Shown here: one piece after another, positions 11,556-23,338 of the stretch
Layout: every line of letters begins with the position of its first letter
Position numbering within the stretch: the first letter of the stretch is position 1
Source of the DNA: Nannobrachium achirus
Lineage: Eukaryota; Chordata; Actinopteri; Myctophiformes; Myctophidae
Direction: 5' to 3'
DNA: 64,000 nucleotides
NCBI GenBank assembly: GCA_963921795.1
Contig: OY997645.1
Coordinates: forward strand, 17,299,365-17,363,364
Translations under genes and position numbers: made by a program
Notes under the pieces: model-generated
Databases searched by the model: none
What the model saw: only the letters and a program-made list of their open reading frames with translations
What the model was told of the DNA's origin: nothing

Positions 11556-11766
11556 ATATCGTTGTTGTCGAGTGGAAACCTTGTACGTCCAAGTTTTGTC
11601 GTTTTGTGTTTATGTTTTTTTTAAAGGTTTAACAGCGAGGCCTTGTGTGCTTGTAGATCTGCTATTTTCACTAGTTTTGTGTGACAGTCTTTCTTGTATG
11701 GTGAATACAAGAATGTACAAATTTGAAACTTGGAGATACGCAGTTTCTGCCCGACAGTGAAGATAT
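11556..11766. mobile_element. Family-C palindromic element, one hairpin arm only
   Basis: Left end ATATCGTTGTTGTCGAGTGG and right end CTGCCCGACAGTGAAGATAT are an imperfect inverted repeat. The middle has a single arm, GTGTGCTTGTAGATCTGCTA (about 11645-11665), followed by CACTAGTTTTGTGTGACAGT as in the complete copy at 15585-15849. The left arm of the hairpin is missing. Confidence 0.75.
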
Positions 11767-12691
11767 GAATGCTATTATCATCATTCAAATCGTAGTGTTT
11801 TTGGCAATTATTCGGAGGCCCACTTGCAAAATCCTCGCGGCCCACTAATGGGCCCCGGCCCACAGGCTGGGGGGATGGCTGCTTCGGGGGGACAGCCTGT
11901 GTGAGGAGGTGTCTTCAAACAACCCACTGCATTGGGTAAGATGATTTATGGCTCTGCAGACCGCTATTCAGCTATACCCCCCCACCACCACCACCACCAC
12001 GACATGACAAGGGCAGAGAGAGAGAGAGGGAGGGAGTGTGAGAGAGGAGATAGTTTAGCTTCCCTATGTCCCTGGACGGCAGGGGAGCCGATGACGGTGG
12101 ATTACCCGGAACATCACAAAACGAGGGTGCAGTAATAGGAAGCCAGGGAGTCGGATATAGGAGGGGGGAAAGTGAGGATTTCTGCAGTCCGGTTCCAGGG
12201 GGCTCCCTGGGAGAGGGGGAGGAGGGGGGGGGGGGCTAATAATGTTATCCCCTCTGAGGTTACAGTCTTATTGATCAGTTCAAAGGAAGAACCAAAAGTG
12301 CCCGGCCCTCGTCTCCCGCTTAAGCTCCATTTATAATTCATCGTGCGGCGGTGTCGCCCGTCGAAAATAAATAGCTGACCTACAAGCTCGCTGGCGTGTG
12401 GCTTGCTTTTGAGGGTCAGCTGCTCATCGGCTTGCGACACAATCTATTAGGCTTATAGCCTACGTTACACTGCCTCTGCTCTTTGTCCTGCTGAGAAAAT
12501 CCTACTCACCAAGACCGTCTTGCATTAATAAAGCTTCTTCCTGACATGTTCATTATTAGAGGTGCTCGAAGGAAATCCAGAGTACAGTGTGCAGTTCATT
12601 TGCATAATATCATGAGACCTGACGAACAGAATGTAATAGCCTCTTCATTACCCATTCTAGATACAGCTGGACCGTGGCACCAGGCAGGCAG
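11767..12691. other. No gene; fragments of repeats
   Basis: Contains a CCACCACCAC run (about 11980-12000), a G-rich tract (about 12200-12236) and TAGCTGACCTACAAGCTCGC (about 12370-12390), which resembles one degraded hairpin-module arm. Confidence 0.4.
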
Positions 12692-13221
12692 CAGGGTGTC
12701 GCACCAAATTCTGGGCCCTGGGCACAAGGATTCACTGTGGTCCCCCCAAGAATGTTCTTCAAAGGGGGAGGGGGTTTAAACCATTTAGACTGGGAACGCA
12801 TTATTACGCATTATTTTGTGCTTTGACTATTGAAAAATAGCAGATCTACAAGCTCACAGCGCGGCACCGAGTGCCGCGCTGCAAGCTTGTAGAGCTGCTA
12901 ATTTTGAAAAATCGTGAAAAGGTTTTAAATATTTCAAATGTTTCTATGTCAGTGGTGCTCAAACTTTTTCATGTGAAGGACCCCCAAAATGATATGTATT
13001 TGTCCACGGACCCCCATCTCAGAATATAGTTCCGGGGTCCCCCCCTCCAGAAGCCAAATTTATATTCGATTTGCACACATTTTCACGACTTTTCTAAAAG
13101 AGCAGGTCTACAAGCTTGTATACCTGCTATTTTTCAATAGTTAAAGCATAAAATAATTAAGGCCCCACCACCTTGGGCCCTGGTAACTCAGTCCCACTTT
13201 TCCCCCCTTGTGACTCCCCTG
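12692..13221. mobile_element. Family-B hAT-like element with two hairpin sites
   Basis: Starts CAGGGTGTCGCACC and ends TTGTGACTCCCCTG, an imperfect inverted repeat. The flanks GCAGGCAG (12684-12691) and CCAGGCAG (13222-13229) match at 7 of 8 positions, as a hAT target duplication would. A first hairpin lies at about 12839-12900 (GCGGCACCGAGTGCCGC tip). A shortened second one lies at about 13098-13135. Between them lies CAGTGGTGCTCAAACTTT, which resembles another hAT terminus. There is no coding region. Confidence 0.8.
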
Positions 13222-14287
13222 CCAGGCAGCTAGCAGAAACGGTAAAGGGGCTTTGTGTGACTCTAGCCTAATGAAGCCTCCTGTGGAATGAAGCTGCTTT
13301 CTGTATAGTCCGACTTTTTATTCCCTCAGTGCAGTTTTCCATCGCAGTACCATACTGTTGTATTGTATTCTCTAGACAGCTGGGCTAGAGAATGAGAATG
13401 ATTGAAGGAATTTTACGTGTTTTTCCTACAGTACCATGGCTCAAATGTATATTCTAACGGGGGGGATACTGTGGATAGAAAAAAGAAATATGTGATGTGG
13501 TATAAATAATTGATTCGGCCATTCTGCAGGAGTGGTGAGAGGAGAAGTTGGTGTAGGTAATGATTCGAGACTGCGACATTCTGACATTGACCACATTCGA
13601 ACGGCAGCTTTCATACACCCAAAGTAATAGCAAAAAGAATTACCACTGTGTGAATATGGTCAGTTGTCTGCTGAGGGTATATGCTAGTGTCATATGATCT
13701 GTACGGTGAAACGTAGATGATGCTCTGTTTGAAGAGAGGTTGTGTGATGTTTTCCTTCCATCACTATACTGTATACCCACATCTTTATAAAGAAAACCCA
13801 ATGTGCCTATAGATTCTTGGAAAGAAATTGCTGTTAGTGTCAGAAAAGTGTGTGCAGGCTGAGGTGGAAGTATCTGCGAGACGGGTTTGTCTCGCACACT
13901 AAACTGCCAGTGAAGTAATAGTGTGCATTTTGGAACGGGTGCACGTCTACCTGCAGACACCAAGTTAAAACTGAACTATGTGAGCTGTAGAAAAAAAGAA
14001 GCTGACATCCGAGCACTCGAGGAGATTAAAATACAATCCTAGCAGCACCACATACTTTTAATACGATTTTACCTCCCTTGAGCACCCGGTTGTTCTCTGT
14101 TTTTCTGTCTATGAACTATGTGAGCGTCCGCGGTCCGTGGACTCTGGGCAGCTATGCGGACACACCAAGTATAATCAGGTCTTAAGAGGTGTCATTTGTC
14201 TGTCCCCACCTCCCTTCGCTAGATTCTCTCTCCTCCCGTGGGTCTTCCCCTCCCCTCTTCCTTGCCCTGATCTCTCTTCTTACTTCC
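13222..14287. other. No gene recognised; pyrimidine-rich end
   Basis: Unique-looking sequence. From about 14197 the + strand is strongly pyrimidine-rich (CT/CCTC tracts) up to the direct repeat at 14288. Confidence 0.45.
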
Positions 14288-14350
14288 CTTCTTTCCTCCA
14301 CGTAACCCCCACCCCTGTCCCCCCCTTGAAACCCCTCTGCACTTTCTGTC
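14288..14350. repeat. Left long direct repeat abutting a family-B element
   Basis: 63 bp, CTTCTTTCCTCCACGTA...CACTTTCTGTC. The partner is at 14994-15059 and differs by only a few changes. Both touch the element ends. Confidence 0.82.
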
Positions 14351-14606
14351 CAGCGGTGTCGCACCGAATTCTGGGCCCTGGGTACAAGGATTCACTGTGG
14401 GGCCCGGGCCCCCTATGAATGTTCTTCATAGGGGGAGGGGGGTTAACCCATTTAGACTGGGAACACATTATTACACACTATGTTGTGCTTTAACTATTGA
14501 AAAATAGCAGATATACAAGCTCCCGCACTGCGAGCTGGTAGATCTGCGATTTTAGATAATTCATGAAAATGTGTGCAAGTCTTTGAATATTTCAAATCCT
14601 TCTAAG

Positions 14607-14641
<35 letters not shown>

Positions 14642-14993
14642 ATGTTTCTATGTCAGTGGTTGCTCAAACTTTTTCATGTGAACGACCCCTAAAATGATAT
14701 GTATTTGGCCACGGACCCCCCATCTCTAAATATTTAGTTCCAGGGACCCCCAGAAGCAACATTTGAGTTACAAATGTTCGATTAAAGAAATACATACATT
14801 CAAAGATTTGCACACATTTTCACTATTTTTCAAAAATAGCAGATCTACAAGCTCGCAGCGCGGCACTCGGTGCCGCGCTGTGAGCTTGTATATCTGCTAT
14901 TTTTCAATAGCTAAAGTATAAAATACTTAAGGGCCCTCCGCCTTGGGCCCTAGTAACTCAGTCCCACTTTTTCCCCCCCTTGTGACGCCCCTG
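14351..14993. mobile_element. Family-B element with two hairpins in inverted arms
   Basis: Begins CAGCGGTGTCGCACC and ends TTGTGACGCCCCTG. Two hairpin modules at about 14504-14554 (shortened tip) and 14837-14897 (tip GCGGCACTCGGTGCCGC) lie inside a larger inverted repeat. Its arms read TTTAACTATTGAAAAATAG on the left and the complement CTATTTTTCAATAGCTAAAG on the right. A (A)29 run lies at about 14611-14639. The flanks are 63/66-bp direct repeats, not the usual 8 bp. Confidence 0.8.
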
Positions 14994-15059
14994 CTTCTTT
15001 CCTCCACGTATAACCCCCCACCCCTGTCCCCCCTTGACACCCCCTCTGCACCTTCTGTC
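14994..15059. repeat. Right long direct repeat abutting a family-B element
   Basis: 66 bp, partner of 14288-14350. Confidence 0.82.
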
Positions 15060-15584
15060 CCCACTGTCCTACCCATCTCTCTGCTTCCTTCTCTTCTCCT
15101 CTTACCTCCATCTATTTTCTTTCCCCCTGTGTCTCTCATCCCAGGCTTCATTAGTCGTGATTGATCCCCTTGTCAGAACACATGACAACTCAATGAGCTC
15201 AAAATGTTGGCTATAGCACAGCCCAGGAATGTGGGGAGCAGTCTCATAGAAAAGGACTTCATTGAAAATAAATGCATTGCATTAGATGCTATACAAGGAC
15301 ATTAATGAGAGAGGAGTGAAAGTTGTGTGTTCCTGACAATTGTGACAAATGACACATTTTGGAACAACAGTAATATTATCAAACCAGGCAGCATATTCAA
15401 TTGCAATCAAAATCGGCGTCCCCAATTTTTAAGCGGTGCTCGCTGCTCCAATATGTGACTGTGTGTATGAAAATAAGTCATTTATACGGAGAGAATTGCA
15501 GAATTGAGAGGTCTGCAATTTTCCCTTTTCTGATTGGACAATATAATAGATTTGAGGATTGGTCAAGCTTCACGTGACATCACA
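15060..15584. other. No feature recognised
   Basis: Begins pyrimidine-rich, then becomes ordinary AT-rich sequence. No repeat ends or exons seen. Confidence 0.45.
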
Positions 15585-15849
15585 ATATCGTCGTTGTCGG
15601 GTGGAAACCTTGTATGTCCAAAACCGTTCGTTTTGTATTTTTCATTTTGAAAATGATCTAAACTAGTGAAAACAGCCGATCTACAAGCACACAACGCGTC
15701 GCACCGCGAGGCGTTGTGTGCTTGTAGATCGGCTGTTTTCACTACTTTTGTGCGACGGCCTTGTACGATGAATCAGGGCTTTACTTTGCGAAAGAACATA
15801 CAAATTAGAAACTTGGAGATACAAGGTTTCCATCTGACAAAGACGATAT
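15585..15849. mobile_element. Family-C palindromic element, complete
   Basis: Left terminus ATATCGTCGTTGTCGGGTGG and right terminus CATCTGACAAAGACGATAT are inverted, and the arms continue with AAACCTTGTATGTCC and GGAGATACAAGGTTT. The centre (15665-15743) is a hairpin with arms of about 33 bp, AGTGAAAACAGCCGATCTAC..., and the tip CGTCGCACCGCGAGGCG. It is 265 bp long and non-coding. No clear target duplication is visible. Confidence 0.82.
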
Positions 15850-16500
15850 ATAATATAAATAGAGTAACGAAGTCATGACGTCACTCGCTCATCCCCCGGT
15901 TCGCATAAGTAATTTCTCTATGGAGAATAACATTGGGTCATCTTAAAAATCGTCTCATTGTGGTCCAAGAATAAACAAACGGTCTCCGCGATATTGTCGG
16001 GGAGGTGGCTCTGTATGGTTTATGCTAGTCAGTCACTCATATTTTATACAGTCTGTTTCTGGTGAAAATGTAACTAATTCAGCGACAGTAACATTAGCGT
16101 TTTCTCACACTCAGCTGATTCTTCATATCCATATGAGTCAAACCGCTGAGATCATTTGTTTATGTTTGGAACACTGTCTTTTATGACGCAATATGAAAAA
16201 GGTCTATGGGAATTCAGAATGGGGGGGGGGGGAGCGGGAACCAGGTAGGATGTGTAAATTACGTCAAACTTCGTAGCTCTAATAGGTAAGGCGGAAACAG
16301 TCTTTTCTAGTACCGCTCACTTCACACAGGTGTGATTTATATTACTTGGCATAGGTTAAGGCATCTGTACAGTATTTGTTAGGGTTAGATCGGTCAATGG
16401 GGTATTTCACTTTCAATGTTTGTGGTGACAGGTCATTTTAACGTGTTTAATTTATTTCTTTTATTTATTTATTTTCAGCAAAAAAAAAATATATATATAT
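15850..16500. other. No feature recognised
   Basis: Unique-looking sequence with a G run (about 16219-16231) and a TA run leading into the palindrome at 16501. Confidence 0.45.
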
Positions 16501-16681
16501 ATATGACCCGCACACCATCTTACACTTGGCCAAAGAACTATTTTTTATTTAATAATGCAACGTTTCGGTCAACGACCTTCTTCAGGCAACAGATGCCTGA
16601 AGAAGGTCGTTGACCAAAAAGTTGCATTATTAAATAAAAAATAGTTCTTTGGCCAAGTGTAAGATGGTGTGCGGGTCATAT
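16501..16681. mobile_element. Near-perfect 181-bp palindrome (fold-back element)
   Basis: Arms 16501-16588 and 16594-16681 (88 bp each, very few mismatches) surround a 5-nt spacer. The outer ends are ATATGACCCGCACACC and its complement. The inner part is TTCAGGCA/TGCCTGAA, with GAAGAAGGTCGTTGACC, a motif common in fish repeats. It lies in a TA-rich target. Probably a MITE or fold-back element. Confidence 0.8.
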
Positions 16682-18046
16682 GTACTATTTGTGCATGACT
16701 GAAAGTATACATTGATCCCTGCCTACGTCTCTAAGCCTATCAGGTGTGCATAAGACCTCGTTGCCTAACAAATATATATATACTAGAAAAAAGCCCCCGC
16801 GGGGGCCTGGCCCCTTATGTAAAAGTCCCCTGTACTCAAGAGATGGATACAGTCCAGAGGGCAGCTAAGCAATACAAATGTAGGATAGCTCAACATTAAA
16901 TATGCAGTTTGTTCCAAAATGCAAAATGGTGTAAAATGTTGAGTCTGTAAGATACATACAATAGTTTCAGAAATACAAACCCCTCAGGTACAGGGTGGCC
17001 TGCTCTGTTGTGGCTGGGTGGGTTATAATAAGATAGAAAAAAAAAGCAACCCCTGGGCGTTTGTTTAGGTGGCATGGGATGTGTAGTGTAGTAGGAAAGG
17101 CAAAGTTAAATATTATGTTGAAACAAAGTGTACAATGGTAGGCCTGCTGTTGAATATTTTTTTTTTTTTATTATGAAGTTGTTGTAGAACATGGAATGAT
17201 TTTGGCATCGGTAGCCTAATACTTTTGTGCTTTTACTCAAGTAACACATTCGAACACGTTACTTGTAACAGAGTACTTTTACCTAAGTAGAAACATTTCA
17301 GTAGCCTACTTTTCCACTCGCAGCGTCAACGGACGTTGCCGTTGGTGTTATACACCGAATCGTGAACTATAGAAAACGGTGCCTGCGATGTTTTGATGTT
17401 TTAAATCATGTTTATGTCATTTCTACACAGATGTTGTTTGTTTTAGGTAATTTCTACACACGTTGTTGTTCATAGCTTAAGAGGATAGGATCGAGTAGGG
17501 CATGGGAGGGAGAGTACTTTTACCTAAGTAAAAACATTTGAGTAGTTTTGCAACTCAGCATCCACTGATGTTGCTGTTAGGCTATACTCCGAATCAGCCG
17601 CCCCTCTACCCCTCTACCCCTCTCCCTCTCAAAGGCGTTCTGAGTAGAGGTCTTCACGGGTCCAAAAAAGCGAACCGAAATCGAAAAGTACCGTCAAATT
17701 TCGTCCGATTCCGTCCCGTTCCGACTTTCTTTCTTTTTTTATAGACCGAAACCCGTGACATGTTGTCCCGAAATCCTTTTATTTCCGAGGTTCCGAGAGA
17801 TCCGACCAGTAAATCATTATTAAAATCCCCTTTCATGTACCGAGATCCCTCACTCACGGCAGCTGTGCGGCGTGCGCTTAACTGATTGACAGGCAGAATT
17901 CTTCATGTCGCTGCCTCGCGGCTAATAGTAATAACGGACCTGAATCTGATCCCAGGTCAGCCTAAACACAGCACAGCACGCACGTTAAACACAAATCCAC
18001 TTCGTTCCGTATTCCTGACCATATAGTGCAGCAGAAGCGCACGCCA

Positions 18047-18050
<4 letters not shown>
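16682..18050. other. No gene; scattered repeat fragments
   Basis: Holds a 14-bp GC palindrome (GCCCCCGCGGGGGC, about 16792) and two direct copies of GAGTACTTTTACCTAAGTA (about 17271 and 17511). The latter resembles the arms of the hAT element at 24674-25112. No coding exon seen. Confidence 0.45.

Positions 18051-18090
<40 letters not shown>
18051..18090. repeat. (AC)n microsatellite
   Basis: About 19 AC dinucleotides. Confidence 0.9.
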
Positions 18091-18093
<3 letters not shown>

Positions 18094-18400
18094 TTGATTC
18101 CTTGCTTGCTTTATAGTTTGCATAAAAAGCAGAAAGTACACACACGTCACACACACAGTACGGGTCCTAACAGGTCCTCTTGGGTTATATAGTCTACATG
18201 ATGATTACAGTCCCGTGTCCGGAGTGTTCCGAGGGAAATGCGACCATGCGCACAGAAAGACAGAGTGGAACAGTTATTGTGGGATTAATTATGACACATG
18301 TGGGCACATGACGAAATTAGATAGGTCCTTTGTTGCTAGCTGCATTAAGGTTGTCATTGCAGGAAAGTCAGAAAGGGTAAAGTATATACCTACGCTCTCT

Positions 18401-18415
18401 GTCTCTCTCTCTCTC

Positions 18416-18449
<34 letters not shown>

Positions 18450-18647
18450 TCTCGTGTCTCTCTCTCTCATATTGCGCCCCCCCCCCCCCCCCCGGACAAA
18501 ATTAAATAGGTATTAAGGTTGCTTCCGCTCTCTCTCGTGTCTGTCTCTCTCTCTCTCTCTCTCGCATCTCGTGTCTCTCTCTCTCGTATTGCGCCCCCCC
18601 CCCCCCCCCCCCCCCCCGGACAAAATTAAATAGGTATTAAGGTTGCT
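18401..18647. repeat. Duplicated CT-repeat/poly-C block, period about 124 bp
   Basis: Two units each run (CT)n, TCGTGTCTC, ATTGCGCC, poly-C and GGACAAAATTAAATAGGTAT. GGACAAAAT begins at 18494 and again at 18618. The units differ mainly in CT and C run lengths. Confidence 0.85.
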
Positions 18648-19032
18648 CGTTTGTGTGGTGTGACTCCACTCCAGAGACCATGATGCTCCCCCCGGCAGTT
18701 GGAGACTTGGAGTGCGTTGTGTTTACGCCCATTTGTGACGTGATTCGCGTCGCCAGACAACTAAGGATTGCGCAATATATGGCGCCTACAGGGCAAAAGG
18801 TGGCGAAAAAATTGTAAACATTTTGGGATTATGAGAAGTAGAGACACATCTGAAGGTGATGAAGTTGATGTTGGGCAAGGTACATGCGTTATTGATTTTT
18901 GTATTATGTTTTTTAGACAATTGAGCAACTGCTGAACGTGGAGTTACAGATGGACCAATGGACAAAGGGACAAACACACTATTTTTTATGTTTTCCTCAC
19001 ATGCATACACACACGCACACACGCGCGCGCGC

Positions 19033-19146
<114 letters not shown>

Positions 19147-19375
19147 AAGGACAATGTCAGTCACCAAGGATGGGTGTTTTCAATTAATCTAGCATGGTTA
19201 AAATGTTTGAAGTTACAATGTTTTTTTTGTTTTGTTTTTTTAGGTAGGGGCATGTCTGATAAAATAAATAATATCTACTGTAAATACTGAATCAAGCAAC
19301 TTCTGTGGTGCTCACAAAAGCCTGAGTAGACGTTAAAATGACCCCAAATATGTTTAAAAGTGAAATACCCCTTTT

Positions 19376-19559
19376 AAAGCCCATTCCCACTGGGCCAGAT
19401 AACAGATAAAAAAATCTCTTTCTCCAGATATTTTTCCATTCAAAGTGGATGGTAGATACAGATAAAAAAAATATTTGCCACAGATAAAAGTATCTGTGGC
19501 AAATATCTGTGGTAGATATTTTTTTATCTGTTAACTGGCCCAGTGGGAATGAGCCTTAA
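19376..19559. mobile_element. Short palindromic MITE
   Basis: Left AAAGCCCATTCCCACTGGGC and right CAGTGGGAATGAGCCTTAA are an inverted repeat whose arms continue for roughly 45 bp (AACAGATAAAAAAAT / ATTTTTTTATCTGTTAA). A second hairpin, TTGCCACAGATA...TATCTGTGGCAA, lies at about 19473-19504. No target duplication could be decided. Confidence 0.75.
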
Positions 19560-19790
19560 GTTTGAGGTCAGGGTGAGGGTTATAAAATGTATTACTCTCG
19601 CGTTCCAGGCGATCAGAGATACGTCCGGGGAATTCTAAATGCAAAGGAAACCACCGCATTGGGAAAACCGATCATGGGTCATGGATTGGTTCTGCAATGC
19701 AGTTTTCTTTTTCACTCCGTGACGTGTGCTTCGGCTCCACTCAGTTTGCTACAGAGCCTGTATGGGAGAGTGTCCTGGAAGCGTCTAGAG

Positions 19791-20269
19791 CAGGGGTCTT
19801 CAACAGGGGGTCCGGGACCCCCTAGGCTATGTTTTTTACAGGGGGTCTTCCAAATCTTTGTGTGATATAAACGTTTTTTTTTTCTCCTTTTTTTATATTA
19901 ACCACTTGAACCCTATAGTGTCCATATTCTGAGAACTTTAGCCAAAAATAGCAGATCTACAAGCTCACAACGCCTTGCGCTGCATGCGCGTCGTTGTGGG
20001 CTTGTAGATCAGCTATTTTTAGCAAAGAGCTTTGGTGTAGAGGGGAAAAAGTGCACACTGAGTACAGAGTGAAAGGTCAAGTTTATTACGTTTTGACGGT
20101 TCAAGTGCATGTTAAATATCTGAAAACACAAATTGACATGAATCCAAAATACACTGATGACTGTGCTGTCAAACGATGAAACTATGGAATCTATTATAAG
20201 GATGTGGGGGTCCCTGCTTCATCTCTCTCTCAACTAAGGGTTCTTGGCCTGAAAACGTTGAAGACCCTG
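19791..20269. mobile_element. Family-A palindromic TIR element
   Basis: Begins CAGGGGTCTTCAAC and ends AACGTTGAAGACCCTG. The central hairpin module (about 19943-20028) carries GCAGATCTACAAGCTCACAA and GTTGTGGGCTTGTAGATC. Outside it lie GTCCATATTCTGAGAAC and ACTAAGGGTTCTTGGCC, as in the copy interrupted at 26722-37739. I see no convincing 8-bp or long flanking duplication. Confidence 0.8.
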
Positions 20270-20323
20270 AGAGCCTGAGGGCTGGGGTTAGTGTTAGATT
20301 GGTTCAAGTTAAGGCGAAGGTTA

Positions 20324-20449
20324 ATAATAATAATAATTAGACCTTCAGTTTTAAGCTTCACCCAGCTGAGCGATGGTCACAGAGGGAATCGACCCTGTGA
20401 CCTTCTGCTTCCCAGGCGGGGTCTCTAATCATTCAGCTATGGCCGCCCC
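20324..20449 (-). mobile_element. tRNA-derived SINE
   Basis: On the - strand it reads GGGGCGGCCATAGCTGAATG, then ATTAGAGAC (A box) and CAGGGTCGATTCCC (B box), ending in a (TTA)n tail (+ strand TAATAATAATAATTA at about 20323). The tRNA-like head and short tail identify a SINE, not a functional tRNA gene. Confidence 0.7.
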
Positions 20450-20849
20450 ATAACAGTTGGAGAGTTGGGGTTAGGCTTAGGGTTAGATTGGTAATGGTTT
20501 AGTGTAAGGGGATGAGGAATTCATGCAAGTCAATTCAGTGTCCCTCAAGTATTATGAACATTTATGTGCGCGCGCATGTGCATGGGTGTTCACGGACATT
20601 TGCGGGCGTGTATGTATGTGCCTACGGTATGCCTACGGTACTGCTCTCAGCTGATCCAAGGCATTCAAGACGCGGAAGTATTTTGAAGCAGAATTGCACG
20701 CTCGCACGGCACACACACACACACAGGTGAGGGCAGTGGTCTCTGTTGCAAGCTCACATGCACGCTGTCACGCATGCGCACAGCTGCTCCAAGCCGTCTC
20801 GCGCACATACACTCACGCGCGCATTTCCTAACACTCACAGAGCATGCGA

Positions 20850-20948
20850 GTGGGCAGTGGTCTCCGGCCATATGGTCCCATAGCCACGACGGCTCCACAA
20901 GCTATAACGTGGGCGTGGTCCACGGCCATATGGTCCCATAGCCGTGAC
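20850..20948. repeat. Two direct repeats of about 40 bp
   Basis: GGCCATATGGTCCCATAGCC occurs at about 20866 and 20923 with similar GTGGGC flanks (period about 59 bp). Function unknown. Confidence 0.7.
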
Positions 20949-21284
20949 ATAACATATCACCATGGCGATGGGTAGCGGATGAACACCGGAGCGACGACCG
21001 AGCACCGTCTACATGTGACTACCTATGACTTGCAGTGGGTCTGAGTGGCCATGGAAGTGGGCGTGGCAGTGGGTGTGGCCCTAAGCCAAATGTATAATAA
21101 GAGATACTGTTTGGGTGGAGAGGTCTTTGGAGATATCTGCTTTTTCAGCAGTTCTGGCTGCAAGTTGAGTCGGCGAGGTTGAGGTTTTAGTTGTAGCTGA
21201 CTGCGTTTATGTCTGATACTGTATACTCATCCACGTTGATCACGTTGTATTTTTTAGCTGTTTATTTACACTTTTTACTTTTTT

Positions 21285-21545
21285 CAATGAATGCTCTACT
21301 TCATCGTATAATTATGTCACGCAAAAGTAGCGAGAATAACACATCTACAAGCTTATTGAGCTGCATCTCATGCTAAACGTTGTGAGCTTGTATCTGCTAT
21401 GTTCGCACTTTAAAAAAATGTATTAACAAGAGCTTGTCACTAAATGATAACTACATTGAATCCATTGGAAAATAGTTGTTTTTTTCCATTTCCTGAAAAG
21501 TAATGGTTTTGTACATACAAGATTTTCACCCGACAACCTCGATTT
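21285..21545. mobile_element. Family-C element, one terminus missing
   Basis: The left part AATGCTCTACTTCATCG is the complement of the inner right arm of other family-C copies (compare 46510-46535). The hairpin core is at about 21330-21400 with decayed arms. The right end CACCCGACAACCTCGA resembles the family terminus. Confidence 0.6.
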
Positions 21546-22219
21546 GTTATTAAGCAAAGAGCTATGGAACTGTGAGCAGCAAATAATAGAATGCATGGTT
21601 CATGCATGGAGAGGTGTTTGCATTGTGCAATAAAAAAAAAGGTATAAATAATTTACTCGTTTTGCTGAGCTGTTATAGATTTGGATTAAACATCAGTCCA
21701 CTTCATCATGGGTGATATGGATTGTTTTCTAGAAGTGAGTCGATTATATTTAATTGGAAAATATGAAAGTTAAGAGAATGAGAATGTCTATTAATGTTTA
21801 AATAATGAATTTTGTGAGAACCTACAGTACGATACAGTACACGTCTTTACATAATTCATCTAGGCGTGCTACAGCTATACTGTAATGTTTTCTGTTCTTT
21901 CCCCTTTTCCCCCCCATCTATGTTCAGAACACTTTACCTTTCTCAGTGGTAGGGTTCAAATAAATCATTCTCTACAGTCTACAGGCCACAAAATTGGTTA
22001 AAAATGCATGACTATTGAACGTTTTCTTCAGGCAGTTCTCAAACTTCTAACTCAACCTGAAATTAATTTCACTATAGCAACAGCACAAAGAAACAAACTA
22101 AAATATAAGCCATCAGCATCTTTGAAGTAGCTCTTCTCATCTTGGTGGACGGATGCTTGAGTCAAGGCAGTGAAGGCACGGTCACGCCGAACTTTCAATG
22201 GGAATGCAACGCTCCACTG

Positions 22220-22648
22220 TAGGGATGGGACGATGTGAAAATTTCATATCTCGATCATCGTGACAAAAGAAATCGCGATTTACGATATCATCGCGATAAT
22301 CAAAATCCATTATCCCGGGGCGGAACATTTCCCAAAAAATTGCAGATCTACAAGCTCACAGCGCGTCGCAACGCGACGCTTTGTGAGCTTGTAGATCGGC
22401 TATTTCTTGGCAAAGACATTTGATAGAGAGTGAAAAAAGATTGTATCAAGTACGTATATTATAAGTACCTTATACCAATTATAGAGGGTTTAAGTGGTAC
22501 CGGATATGTAGCTCGGCGAATAAAAGGTGAATTGATCCCTGTGCATGACTGAGGACCGATATCACGATAAATTAAATCTCCACGATACGATTATCGTGAG
22601 TGTTTTTAATCACGACAAACGATAATATCGCTTATCGTCCCATCCCTA
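22220..22648. mobile_element. Family-D palindromic element, copy 1
   Basis: Starts TAGGGATGGGACGAT and ends ATCGTCCCATCCCTA. The outer arms are rich in ATCGTGATAT-like words. The central hairpin (about 22332-22410) has arms ATCTACAAGCTCACAGCGC and CTTTGTGAGCTTGTAGAT. It is in inverted orientation to the copy at 23339-23747. Its flanks show no clean duplication. Confidence 0.82.
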
Positions 22649-23338
22649 CTCCTCTGGCAGAATCCCCCCCTCAGTCACAGGTAGAATAAAAGGGCAGTGT
22701 GACCGTGCCCTCAAGGCAGAAACAACAATCACTGGATTTGTTTTCTTTTCATTTCTAAAATCATGCCTAGCTTATATGACAAAACAGCTTCATGTATAAA
22801 ATCATTTGAAGTAAAGGTATTGGGAATTATGTCGTTGAAAATAAAGGATTTATTCATTACCGTTTAGAAGAGTGAATTAAGAATATTAACAACAGTCACT
22901 GCTGAGAAAGACAACAATAATGGGCCACATACAGTGACACTATGTGGAAGAAACAAGCATTGCAATAAATAATTGAACAATTGACTGCTTCTTCTACCAT
23001 ACCATGCTCACATAATTGCCACAGATGTGGAGTGAAGACAGGCATCTAGGCTACCCCCACATCTCATGAAGTAGATTATGTTAATCCAAAATTCCACAAA
23101 TACAAATCCTTATCTCGAAAAAACTGTAAATCATAGACATGCCAGGAGAGACATGATTAAATATTGCTTGATGGTATCTTATAATCCTTTAGGGGGGTAT
23201 TTTGGACAATATGATTCATTCACTTATTGATTGATTGATTGATTGATTGATTTGTTGGTTAATTAATTAATTAATTCATTCATTTAATTCATTCGTGCGT
23301 GCATTCATGCATTCCTGAAGGAGTTACACAGCGTTGAG
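22649..23338. other. Spacer between the two inverted family-D copies
   Basis: Unique-looking sequence with a short (GATT)n/(AATT)n stretch at about 23224-23275. No gene seen. Confidence 0.5.
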
